Origin: Patescibacteria group bacterium
GTDB taxonomy: Bacteria; Patescibacteriota; Minisyncoccia; Moranbacterales; JAKLHP01
Reading direction: 5' to 3'
Assembly: GCA_022710085.1 (NCBI GenBank)
Contig: JAKLHP010000055.1
Location: 1 to 6,024, forward strand
DNA length: 6,024 bases
Under the pieces are notes generated by a model. It had not been told where the DNA came from. It made no database searches and was given only the letters and a program-made list of their open reading frames with translations. Shown here in pieces: positions 1 to 6,024 of the stretch. The position numbers and the translations under genes are program-made. Position 1 is the first letter of the stretch, and each line of letters begins with the position of its first letter.

Positions 1-1979
1 ACGGAGATGTAAAAATTTCAACTGCTCAAAGCAAATTTGGTGGAAGTTCGGCGTATTTTGACGGAAGCGGGGACTATCTGGAAATTCCTGCCAGCGATGA
101 TTGGAAAATGGTCAATGAAAGTTCCAGTTTTACGGTTGATTTTTGGATTAAAAGTAATTCAGGTGAATCGACATACATAGTGGGAAATGATGATCAATAC
201 AGTGGAAGCAGAAATGGAGTTTGGTCAATTTTCAGGGCAAGCACCTCAGGTATTTTCTACTTTTGGGTAAAAAATGACGCCGGAACATCCTCAAGCGCCA
301 ATTTAACATCTGCTGATGCCAATACATACATATTTGATAATAACTGGCATCATGTTTCCTGTGTGAAAAACGGCTCGACTCTTTCCATTTATGCTGATGG
401 GGTTCTCAGGGGTACGACCGGAACCGCTGCGAGCGGAAGCTATACCGGGAATTACAACGTGCGGGTAGGCATTAATCCAGTAACGATTTATGCCCCTTTC
501 ACTGGCTATCTCGACGAACTCCGTATTTCTAAAGGCATCGCCCGTTGGACGAGCGCTTTTACAACGCCAAGCGCGGAATATTTCTCCGGAGATTTTTCCA
601 GTACTTCCAAAGTTCCGTTTTATGTCGCGGCTGATCGGCCGGGGACTTATCTTGAAGCGACAGTCGGGGAATCCAATTTTGCCAACAATGAAGCGGATGC
701 AAATACTGTAGGTATCTGGCACCTAGACGAGGGAACCGGAAGCGGAGCATATATGAAAGATTCATCAAGCTATGGCAATCACGGAACTCCGAGCGGAGCA
801 ACATCCGTAGAAGGAATTTCTGGAAAGGCGAGAAATTTTGACGGAAGCGGGGATTACATCAACCTTGGATCCGCGACGTCATTAGACTTTGGAAACAACG
901 GACCGTTTACTTTTGCTGGCTGGGTAAGGCCGACAACGCTTGTGGATTATGCTGCCTTTGTTGGAAAAGATACTTCTGGCAGAACTTCTCCTTACACATA
1001 TATGACTACTTTCATGGCAAATGGAAGGCTTGAAGCGTATACCGGAAGTGCGTGGGTAGATGTTTGTCCGGCTGGATCAGTTGCCAATGGGAATTGGTAT
1101 CATGTTGCTTTTGCTTATGACGGAACAAATTTGAGCGGATATGTAAATGGAACAAAATGTGGGTCTACAGCTTTCTCTTATACGGACAATGCCGCCCATG
1201 ATGTTACCATTGGAAGCTGGAACTCAGGAGTAACGACATACGATTTTAACGGAATTATGGACGAAGTCAGTATCTCAAATTCAGTCCGCAGCGCTTCCGA
1301 AATCCGCCAGGCTTACGAAATCAGTAAACGTACCCACAAAATTACCATTGACTTTGGTGCTTCCTTGGATTCCGGAGATCTTATCACCGGTTCGTCGGAT
1401 ACCGGCTTCACGATTGATGCCACTACCAAAGGACTTTCAGATGAAGGAGAAGGACTTTACAAAGGAGACAAAATCATCATCAAAGAAAATTACAACGGAA
1501 CCGAGTATATTGCCCAGGGAACGGTTACCGATATCACAACTTCCACTGGAGAAACCACGGTTGATTCTTGGGATGAAGGCTCCACTTTCCCATCCAGCGG
1601 GTTCACTGCCGGTGCCACTGTTTTCAAATGGCAAAGAGAATATATGGATCTGACCGGAGCGATGGACAGCCAAATTGATGCTACAAATCGAATGACTCTT
1701 CGCGTTACTGATGGAATTGAAGGAAGAAGTTTTTGGCTGGATGATTTTGAAAACGTTTCCAATTATCTTACCGACCCGGCTGCCACCAGTAATGTAACTT
1801 CGACTTTAAATAGATACGTCCAATACCGAGCCATTGTATCTTCAACTGATGCGATGGTAACCCCGTATCTTTCCGGAATCAGCACCAACTATTCCGGGGG
1901 TCCGACTCTTGACCTCATAATGCGCCACGGAAAATGGTTTAGCGGAGGAGCCAAACAAAGTTTCTGGTGGGTGAATTAA
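1..1979 (+). CDS. Large secreted LamG/concanavalin A-like domain protein, 5' end missing
   Basis: The frame is open from base 3 to the TAA at 1977-1979, with no stop back to the left edge, so the first ATG (base 108) is internal and the true start lies upstream. Two LamG-like jelly-roll domains are visible. The first runs from the left edge to about base 580, with FDGSGDY, 'WHHVSCVKNGSTLSIYADG' and 'GYLDELRISKG'. The second, about 708-1320, is a fuller match to the LamG_3 pattern: 'GIWHLDEGTGSG...DSSSYGNHGTPSG', FDGSGDY, 'WYHVAFAYDGTNLSGYVNG' and 'GIMDEVSISNSVRSASEI'. The remainder, about 1335-1979, is beta-rich, low in cysteine and unassigned, ending RHGKWFSGGAKQSFWW. LamG folds commonly bind glycans or act as adhesion modules, so extracellular display is likely, but the signal peptide would be outside the window. 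No C-terminal membrane helix or LPXTG motif is seen. GC is higher than in the neighbours (hand count 50% at 841-900 against 27% at 5161-5220). The domain call is firm; ligand and anchoring are unknown. Confidence 0.9.
   Translation, partial: GDVKISTAQSKFGGSSAYFDGSGDYLEIPASDDWKMVNESSSFTVDFWIKSNSGESTYIVGNDDQYSGSRNGVWSIFRASTSGIFYFWVKNDAGTSSSANLTSADANTYIFDNNWHHVSCVKNGSTLSIYADGVLRGTTGTAASGSYTGNYNVRVGINPVTIYAPFTGYLDELRISKGIARWTSAFTTPSAEYFSGDFSSTSKVPFYVAADRPGTYLEATVGESNFANNEADANTVGIWHLDEGTGSGAYMKDSSSYGNHGTPSGATSVEGISGKARNFDGSGDYINLGSATSLDFGNNGPFTFAGWVRPTTLVDYAAFVGKDTSGRTSPYTYMTTFMANGRLEAYTGSAWVDVCPAGSVANGNWYHVAFAYDGTNLSGYVNGTKCGSTAFSYTDNAAHDVTIGSWNSGVTTYDFNGIMDEVSISNSVRSASEIRQAYEISKRTHKITIDFGASLDSGDLITGSSDTGFTIDATTKGLSDEGEGLYKGDKIIIKENYNGTEYIAQGTVTDITTSTGETTVDSWDEGSTFPSSGFTAGATVFKWQREYMDLTGAMDSQIDATNRMTLRVTDGIEGRSFWLDDFENVSNYLTDPAATSNVTSTLNRYVQYRAIVSSTDAMVTPYLSGISTNYSGGPTLDLIMRHGKWFSGGAKQSFWWVN
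55..76 (+). repeat. Direct repeat copy 1 (FDGSGDY coding segment of LamG domain 1)
   Basis: Bases 55-73 (attttgacggaagcgggga) are identical to 835-853, and the match extends to base 76 with a single mismatch at 74. Both copies encode the FDGSGDY strand of a LamG domain. They lie 780 bases (260 codons) apart in the same frame, which marks the repeat unit length of the two-domain array. Confidence 0.85.
835..856 (+). repeat. Direct repeat copy 2 (FDGSGDY coding segment of LamG domain 2)
   Basis: This is the partner of the repeat at 55-76: 19 identical bases, one mismatch (854), then two more matches. The flanking DNA has diverged, so this is either the best conserved core of an old domain duplication or a convergently constrained motif. 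Recombination between the copies would remove exactly 260 codons in frame. Confidence 0.85.
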
Positions 1980-1990
1980 TATTTTTGGAT

Positions 1991-1996
1991 AAAGGA
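1991..1996 (+). promoter_or_regulatory. Ribosome binding site deciding the glycosyltransferase start
   Basis: AAAGGA lies three bases before the ATG at 2000, which is a short spacing. The upstream in-frame GTG at 1967 lies inside the LamG gene, and its nearest purine-rich stretch (GGAGGAG, 1944-1950) is 16 bases away, too far for a normal site. Translation from 2000 also places MKIAIQA at the N-terminus, as expected for this family. Confidence 0.55.
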
Positions 1997-1999
1997 TGT

Positions 2000-3112
2000 A
2001 TGAAAATTGCCATTCAAGCGGCAGATTTAGATAGTCCAAGGATTGATGGAACCAGAGTGTATCTTTTGAATATGCTTAATCGTTTCGGGGAATTATCTTC
2101 CAGTGATGATTTTTTTATTTTCCACAGGGAAAATTTCAATCCCAAGCTTGAACCGAAAAAATTTCCTAATTATCAAATACTCCAAAAACCGTTTCCTTTT
2201 TATTGGACTCAGATTAAATTTTCCATGGAACTTTACAAGGGGAACTTTGATTCGCTTTGGATGCCGATGCAGGCACTTCCTTTTGTGGGAAGAAAAAATC
2301 TCAAAACCACAGTTACTATTCACGATCTGGCTTTCAAATATTTCCCTGAATTTTTCCCCAAAAGAGATCTTCTTCGTTTGAATTTGTTCACTGATTTTGC
2401 CATAAAAAATTCTGACAAAATTGTTGCTGTTTCTCAGTCGACCAAAAAAGACATCCTTCATTTTTATCCCGGGATAAAAGAAGAAAAAATAAAGGTGATT
2501 TATCACGGATTTGATCCTGATTTATTTCAAAGAAAATTTTCGGAAGAAACGGAAAAAGAAATTTTAGATCGTTACACACTGAGCGATGTTCAATATGTGC
2601 TGTACGTCGGTGCCTTGCAACCCAGGAAAAATCTGGAGCAGCTTATCGAAGCTTTTGAAATGGTCAGAAAAGAAAAACATAGATTGAAGTTGGTGCTAGC
2701 CGGAGGAAAGGCTTGGATGTGGAAGGAAATTGTTAAGTGTGTAAACAAAAGCGAATTTCGAAATGACATAATTATTACCGGAACTATTTCCTTTGAAGAA
2801 GTTGCTGTTCTGTATCAAAATGCCGAAGTTTTCGTCTTTCCTTCGCTGTATGAAGGATTTGGCATTCCGATTCTCGAGGCTATGGCTTCCGGAACACCGG
2901 TAATTTGCAACCAAAATTCAAGCTTGCATGAAGTAGCTGGGGATGCCGCCCTATATTACAAAGGAACTTCTGGCGAATTAGTTTTTAAGATGAAAGAAGT
3001 TCTGGAAAGCAAGTTTATTCGGGACAACTTGGTGCGAAAAGGATCGGAACAAATAAAAAAATTCTCCTGGGACAAATGCGCCAAAGAGACATTGGAGTTT
3101 ATAAAAGAATAA
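2000..3112 (+). CDS. GT4-family glycosyltransferase (GT-B fold, mannosyltransferase-like)
   Basis: This 370-residue cytoplasmic or membrane-peripheral enzyme probably transfers a hexose from a nucleotide sugar onto a glycan or lipid-linked acceptor. The N-terminal Rossmann half begins MKIAIQA and includes 'DGTRVYLLNML' (16-26), where many relatives have G-I-G-R-Y, and 'TIHDLAFKYFPEFF' (106-119). The C-terminal nucleotide-sugar half has 'LYVGALQPRKNLEQLIEAF' (201-219), 'ITGTISFEEVAVLYQNAEV' (259-277) and 'FPSLYEGFGIPILEAMASG' (280-298). The last contains the EX7E motif of retaining GT4 enzymes (E285, E293). 'SLHEVAGDAALYY' (308-320) follows, as usual. Length is normal for the family and all core motifs are present, so it should be active. 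It starts 20 bases after the LamG stop codon, implying one transcript, so the surface protein or an associated glycan may be its target pathway. Family is certain; donor and acceptor cannot be read from sequence. Confidence 0.93.
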   Translation: MKIAIQAADLDSPRIDGTRVYLLNMLNRFGELSSSDDFFIFHRENFNPKLEPKKFPNYQILQKPFPFYWTQIKFSMELYKGNFDSLWMPMQALPFVGRKNLKTTVTIHDLAFKYFPEFFPKRDLLRLNLFTDFAIKNSDKIVAVSQSTKKDILHFYPGIKEEKIKVIYHGFDPDLFQRKFSEETEKEILDRYTLSDVQYVLYVGALQPRKNLEQLIEAFEMVRKEKHRLKLVLAGGKAWMWKEIVKCVNKSEFRNDIIITGTISFEEVAVLYQNAEVFVFPSLYEGFGIPILEAMASGTPVICNQNSSLHEVAGDAALYYKGTSGELVFKMKEVLESKFIRDNLVRKGSEQIKKFSWDKCAKETLEFIKE

Positions 3113-3124
3113 ATATTAAATATT
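3111..3124 (+). repeat. Tandem AAATATT duplication across the gene end
   Basis: Two adjacent copies of AAATATT (3111-3117 and 3118-3124) begin at the last two bases of the glycosyltransferase stop codon. This is simple AT-rich sequence opening the intergenic gap, with no function visible. Confidence 0.6.
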
Positions 3125-3138
3125 AATTTTCAAATCCC

Positions 3139-3193
3139 AATTTTCAATTTATTTTTTATAAATCCATTAGGATTTCATTGAAAATTGAAAATT
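3139..3193. repeat. Nested inverted repeat between convergent genes; possible bidirectional terminator or dispersed palindromic element
   Basis: A perfect 12-bp outer stem is formed by aattttcaattt (3139-3150) and aaattgaaaatt (3182-3193). Inside it sits a perfect 6-bp hairpin, aaatcc (3160-3165) and ggattt (3170-3175), around a four-base loop ATTA. The element fills the middle of the 134-base gap between two converging genes, where a terminator serving both strands is expected. However, the stems are AT-rich and no clean T-run follows on either strand, so a classical intrinsic terminator is not well supported. The structure is seen directly; the role is inferred. The rest of 3113-3246 is AT-rich and shows nothing else. 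Confidence 0.55.
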
Positions 3194-3246
3194 ATTTACG
3201 TAATTTACCTCATCAAAGAATTAATTAAAAACCTAAAATTCAAAAA

Positions 3247-3639
3247 TTATGATTCTTTGAAATTTTTATTCAGGTAACATAAAAGAAAAATGGAAGCGAT
3301 TGTGATTGTTGCAATTTCCCACCAGGTGAATTTGAGCAGGGAGTTGATTGCCAGAATAATGAAGAAGATTATTAAACCGTAAAATAATGCGGTTTTCTTT
3401 TTGTTAAATTCAAAACCAATATCATTCAATCTCCCAAGATATATTATTCCGCCAAGGATCGCAAAGACCAGCAAAGTCAATTTGGTAAAACTTAAATAAG
3501 CGCCGACCAGTCCCGGAATCACTCCTTCGGAGACAAGTAGCAGTGCGTATGAAATCAAAAGTAAAATCAGAATATCATTAAGTATTTTGTGTAAAAATAT
3601 TCCTAAATTACCCTTTAATTTTTCACGGAGTTTGTCCAT
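3247..3639 (-). CDS. Small four-helix integral membrane protein of unknown function
   Basis: I do not recognise this 130-residue protein. Four hydrophobic segments are visible at about 19-41, 50-69, 82-104 and 106-123. A basic N-terminus (MDKLREKLKGN), a basic loop 'EFNKKK' (77-82) and a basic tail 'LNKNFKES' suggest that both ends and the central loop face the cytoplasm. No catalytic or metal-binding motif is seen. The ATG at 3639 overlaps the last 17 bases of the upstream gene (3623-3639) in another frame. No good Shine-Dalgarno is apparent, so translation is probably coupled to termination of that gene. As the last gene of the minus-strand block it may be an accessory or partner of the single-pass repeat protein encoded just before it. 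The helices resemble small pilin-associated or uncharacterised CPR membrane proteins only in a general way. The coding call is good because of hydrophobic pattern, overlap and operon position; function is open. Confidence 0.75.
   Translation of the reverse strand: MDKLREKLKGNLGIFLHKILNDILILLLISYALLLVSEGVIPGLVGAYLSFTKLTLLVFAILGGIIYLGRLNDIGFEFNKKKTALFYGLIIFFIILAINSLLKFTWWEIATITIASIFLLCYLNKNFKES
3623..3639 (-). other. 17-base gene overlap, probable translational coupling site
   Basis: The end of the repeat-protein gene (...NYGQTP, TGA at 3625-3623) and the start of the small membrane gene (ATG at 3639-3637, MDKLRE...) share these bases in different frames. This arrangement lets terminating ribosomes restart at the second gene and suggests that the two products are made in linked amounts. 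Confidence 0.8.
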
Positions 3640-4780
3640 AGTTAGTTATAGCTCTATTCATTAAAGTTATTAGCGAGGATCTTAAATTTTTCCAGGTCAT
3701 TTCCTTCTTAAAATTTACGGATATATCCTGGATATCAATGTCTTTTCCAAAAGACGATTCAAACTCAAAATCATTTCCGGAAAAGTTATTTATCTCAGAA
3801 ATCGGAATATCGCATTTATATTTTTCAGAAAGACTGAATGATTTGGCCAGAACGCACCCCCCCTTAATTTCGAGATTTTTTTCTTCAACCAGGACCGGGT
3901 TGGTTTTCAAGTAGAAACTGATGGCGCCTTGTCCGACAAGCTCATGTTTTTCTCCTCCTGATATCAGATAATATTTTCCAGTTTCTTTGTCGGAAAATAA
4001 TGTCCCATCAGGATGGGGAGTTTTCAAGGTGAACAATTTCTCCTTCTGATAAACGGAAATTTCTTCTTCACTGACCGGTATTACATCATCCCAATTCCAT
4101 CCCATCGATTGGAATGTTTTGGGATTATTTATGGGCCATATTTTGTTTCCGCTAACCACATAAACGGAAACGCCTGAAGACAGAAGTGAACCATCTCGAA
4201 ATCCCAGAAATTCTTGGGAAACCGGATAATTTCTCAGAAAATTTTCATCTTCAGTAAAAGCCTGATTTGCGGAATATTTTGAAAGATAAGCTTTTTCGCT
4301 CACGAATTTATACAATGTTTTGTCGGCAAGCTGGTAATAATCGCTGCCGATTTTGAATAATTCAGGAGTTTCAGCCTTATTAATTTCATCTCCCTTAGGA
4401 TAAAAAAATGATCGGAATGATTTCCTGACGGAAACTTTTCCCTCTGCGACATCGGAGGATTTTTCGGATAAAATGAAAGTAGCTTCAACCTTGGAAAAAT
4501 CTCCTATTAGATTTGTGTCGAAAATTAATTTATTATCCGCGGGAACCCTTCCATTTTTTACAAGCTCTCTCTTTTCGTTTCTTGGTTCAACAACGGTGTT
4601 TTTGGATGAGTCGGGATTTTTAAAGGAGAAAACAAAATTAGCTGAAGGAAAAAGAATGAGATAAATAGCGCAAAAAAATCCTAAGATAAAAATTAGATAA
4701 ACAAAAAATCTGGCAATCCGGTATCTTTTTTGCCAAACCGGTTCTAACTCTAAATTAACCGATGTGTTTTTTCCAGCCAT
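3623..4780 (-). CDS. Single-pass membrane protein with three extracytoplasmic 'DGSL...VYvVsGnKiwPI' repeats
   Basis: This 385-residue protein has a basic cytoplasmic N-terminus ('WQKRYRIAR'), one membrane helix (about 22-44) and a long outer part. Residues about 80-125 look beta-rich. Three repeats of roughly 55-60 residues follow: a degenerate one at about 140-194 ('LFKIGSDYYQLADKTLYKFV'), the clearest at 195-250 ('DGSLLSSGVSVYVVSGNKI', 'FQSMGWNWDDVIPVSEEEI'), and a divergent one at 256-305 ('HPDGTLFSDKETGKYYLISG'). I know this repeat style from surface proteins of CPR bacteria, where it is usually unassigned; a propeller-like or cell-wall-binding fold is a guess. The C-terminal domain (about 306-385) has Cys309 and Cys323, which could form a disulfide outside the membrane. 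The gene starts 4 bases after its upstream neighbour's stop with no clear ribosome site, and its TGA stop lies inside the next gene, so it sits mid-operon. A G7 run interrupts otherwise AT-rich DNA at 3857-3863. The topology call is good; function is unknown. Confidence 0.85.
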   Translation of the reverse strand: MAGKNTSVNLELEPVWQKRYRIARFFVYLIFILGFFCAIYLILFPSANFVFSFKNPDSSKNTVVEPRNEKRELVKNGRVPADNKLIFDTNLIGDFSKVEATFILSEKSSDVAEGKVSVRKSFRSFFYPKGDEINKAETPELFKIGSDYYQLADKTLYKFVSEKAYLSKYSANQAFTEDENFLRNYPVSQEFLGFRDGSLLSSGVSVYVVSGNKIWPINNPKTFQSMGWNWDDVIPVSEEEISVYQKEKLFTLKTPHPDGTLFSDKETGKYYLISGGEKHELVGQGAISFYLKTNPVLVEEKNLEIKGGCVLAKSFSLSEKYKCDIPISEINNFSGNDFEFESSFGKDIDIQDISVNFKKEMTWKNLRSSLITLMNRAITNYGQTP

Positions 4781-4784
4781 AATG

Positions 4785-6024
4785 TTATTTTATTTCGAAT
4801 ATGCTTCCTCGAATTTTCATACTCTCTTTTTGAGGAAGAAGATAAGGAGAATATTTTGTCGGCTTTTCCAGTCTCTCGGTTTCCATCAAGTAATCTTTAA
4901 TAAATATCATTTTTTCTTTTCCCAACGAATCGGAGTAAAAATCAATGTTTTGTTCGGGAACGACCAGGTATATTTTGGAAAATTTATCCCGGTCAATTTT
5001 TTTAATGTCTTCGGGGTTGAAAATATAAACGGAATTTTTTTCAAAGAGAAAATTCATAGGGCCGGTTATCATTGACCACCCGTCGCCGCTTGCCAGCCGG
5101 TCAACAAGAACCAGGTCTTTTCCTGAAAAATTATTGCTGATATTCTCCGTTTCATTTTTGAGATTCTTGTTTTCTGAAAAAGGAAAATAATTTATGAATA
5201 AAAATAGATTGAATCCCGCCAATGACGCAAGGACGAAATAGGAAATAATTTCTCTGTGGCGTATATCTTTCTTCGTCCATTTTTCCAGGAAAACAATCGA
5301 ATAGAAAAAGAATACTGGAAAAATCGAAAAAACAAATCTTCGGAGCATCCAAGGATGGTCAGAGGAGATCCAGGGATTAAAAAGATAAAAAAATGAGGGC
5401 AAGGCTACGAAAAATGGGACCAGGAGATTCCAGTCCTTCTTTTTCAGGAACCAGGCGATTCCCAGAGTTCCGAGAATTAAAAAACTTGAAATTCCGTAAT
5501 TGAAAAAAGTTTTCATTTCAGAAATAATAGGTGAGAATAATTTTTCGCAAGCTGTGATTGTTTCACTGCTACTATTTCCGAAATGCAGGACAGCTCTTCC
5601 TATTTCTTTGTAAAAATAGAAATCCTGAAAAAAGTTAATGATAAAAATGACTCCCAGAAAAATTGCCGGATATAGCAATATCATTTTTCTCTTTTCTTTC
5701 CAAAAAACATCTTTTTTAGTTAAAAAGAGAATCACAATGAATCCGGAAGCTAAAAATAATATTCCTTCAATCCTGGTGAAAACCAAAAGTCCGGCGGAAA
5801 TCAAAAATGAATAATAATGAAAAGGTTTTCGATCCTTGACGAATAAATAAATCCAAAGAATGGAAAGCCAAAGAAGCATGAGGGCCATGTTTTCACTCAG
5901 GGTAAATTTGAAAAACCAGAAAAAGGGAAGAGAGGTGGTTGTCAGCGCCAAAAGGATAACCGAGTACTTCTTTCTTATTATCATTCTCGCTAAAAGGTAA
6001 AAAGAGTTCAGAAAAATAAAAAAT
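4785..6024 (-). CDS. GT-C superfamily multi-pass membrane glycosyltransferase (ArnT/PMT-like), N-terminal part missing
   Basis: The frame stays open from the ATG at 5984 through the right edge, reading ...FLNSFYLLARMIIRKK, so that ATG is probably internal and the gene begins outside the window. Visible hydrophobic segments (counted from that Met) are at about 8-28, 31-49, 57-70, 73-89, 101-119, 163-181, 188-203, 215-234 and 247-268. A soluble C-terminal domain of about 130 residues follows ('GKDLVLVDRLASGDGW', 'KIYLVVPEQN'). 'LSENMALMLL' (29-38), 'TRIEGILFLASG' (70-81) and 'HPWMLRRFVFSIFP' (210-223) match the general pattern of PMT_2/ArnT-like GT-C enzymes. These take sugars from polyprenyl-phosphate carriers on the outer face of the membrane. 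The acidic motif in the first outer loop, needed to confirm activity, would lie beyond the edge. It is the first visible gene of the minus-strand block and its stop lies 4 bases from the next start. Donor and acceptor are unknown. An O-antigen ligase-like or plain uncharacterised GT-C membrane protein is the main alternative. Confidence 0.82.
   Translation of the reverse strand, partial: FFIFLNSFYLLARMIIRKKYSVILLALTTTSLPFFWFFKFTLSENMALMLLWLSILWIYLFVKDRKPFHYYSFLISAGLLVFTRIEGILFLASGFIVILFLTKKDVFWKEKRKMILLYPAIFLGVIFIINFFQDFYFYKEIGRAVLHFGNSSSETITACEKLFSPIISEMKTFFNYGISSFLILGTLGIAWFLKKKDWNLLVPFFVALPSFFYLFNPWISSDHPWMLRRFVFSIFPVFFFYSIVFLEKWTKKDIRHREIISYFVLASLAGFNLFLFINYFPFSENKNLKNETENISNNFSGKDLVLVDRLASGDGWSMITGPMNFLFEKNSVYIFNPEDIKKIDRDKFSKIYLVVPEQNIDFYSDSLGKEKMIFIKDYLMETERLEKPTKYSPYLLPQKESMKIRGSIFEIK

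Noticed and set aside
303..804. Antisense open frames opposite the LamG gene (303-722 and 559-804)
   Set aside because: They lie opposite a well-supported domain-bearing gene, have no recognisable motifs, and their composition is that of reverse-complement shadows.
1967..1999. GTG at 1967 as the glycosyltransferase start, giving 11 extra residues
   Set aside because: It lies inside the LamG gene, has no well-spaced ribosome site, and adds a hydrophobic leader not typical of GT4 enzymes. The ATG at 2000 gives the expected MKIAIQA start.
2093..2579. Antisense and alternate-frame open frames inside the glycosyltransferase gene
   Set aside because: They are Lys/Phe-rich shadows of AT-rich coding DNA. 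The glycosyltransferase frame carries all the family motifs.
3113..3246. Small RNA gene, CRISPR repeat or transfer RNA in the intergenic gap
   Set aside because: There is one palindrome only, with no repeated spacer structure, no cloverleaf and no promoter-like pair that I could support.
3623..3625. Possible recoding of TGA as glycine, as in some CPR lineages
   Set aside because: Reading through this TGA adds only four codons before a TAA, and the other genes end in TAA without internal TGA. The standard bacterial reading fits, though the code cannot be proved from one site.
4764..5075. Plus-strand open frame of about 100 codons opposite the GT-C tail
   Set aside because: It is antisense to two supported genes, has no motif, and its Phe-rich composition mirrors the Lys-rich opposite strand.
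5982..5984. ATG at 5984 as the true start of the GT-C gene
   Set aside because: The frame stays open to the window edge with hydrophobic, family-like sequence (FLNSFYLLARM), and the first catalytic outer loop expected of this family is missing from the visible part.

Overview
The window looks like a cell-envelope locus from an uncultivated bacterium, most probably of the Candidate Phyla Radiation (Patescibacteria, Parcubacteria-like). This placement is an inference from protein style, with no marker gene to confirm it. The pointers are a LamG-repeat secreted protein ending in an RHGKWF...KQ.FWW tail, a one-helix membrane protein with 'DG(S/T)L...VYvVsGnKiwPI...F...GwnWddV' repeats, low GC, and tightly packed genes. 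The stop codons are TAA (four genes) and one TGA, so nothing suggests the recoded TGA of Gracilibacteria/Absconditabacteria.

Layout. Bases 1-1979 (+) hold the 3' part of a large secreted LamG/concanavalin-like protein whose start lies upstream of the window. After a 20-base gap, a GT4-family glycosyltransferase follows at 2000-3112 (+). A 134-base AT-rich gap (3113-3246) carries a 12-bp inverted repeat and separates this pair from a convergent block on the minus strand. Read in its own direction, that block contains a GT-C type multi-pass membrane glycosyltransferase (from beyond the right edge to 4785), a single-pass membrane protein with three extracytoplasmic repeats (4780-3623, 4-base gap), and a small four-helix membrane protein (3639-3247, overlapping its upstream neighbour by 17 bases). 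This spacing indicates a co-transcribed and probably translationally coupled operon.

How the genes may work together (inference). A cytoplasmic GT4 enzyme could build, and a GT-C enzyme could transfer from a lipid carrier, sugars destined for the surface. The LamG protein and the repeat protein are surface-exposed candidates to carry or bind such glycans. The two transcription units converge, so their proximity need not mean one pathway.

No RNA gene, CRISPR array, transposase, origin or phage feature is visible. I found no convincing new defence or mobile system. The points most worth following are the C-terminal tail of the LamG protein, the unassigned repeat-protein/small-membrane-protein pair, and the palindromic intergenic element.
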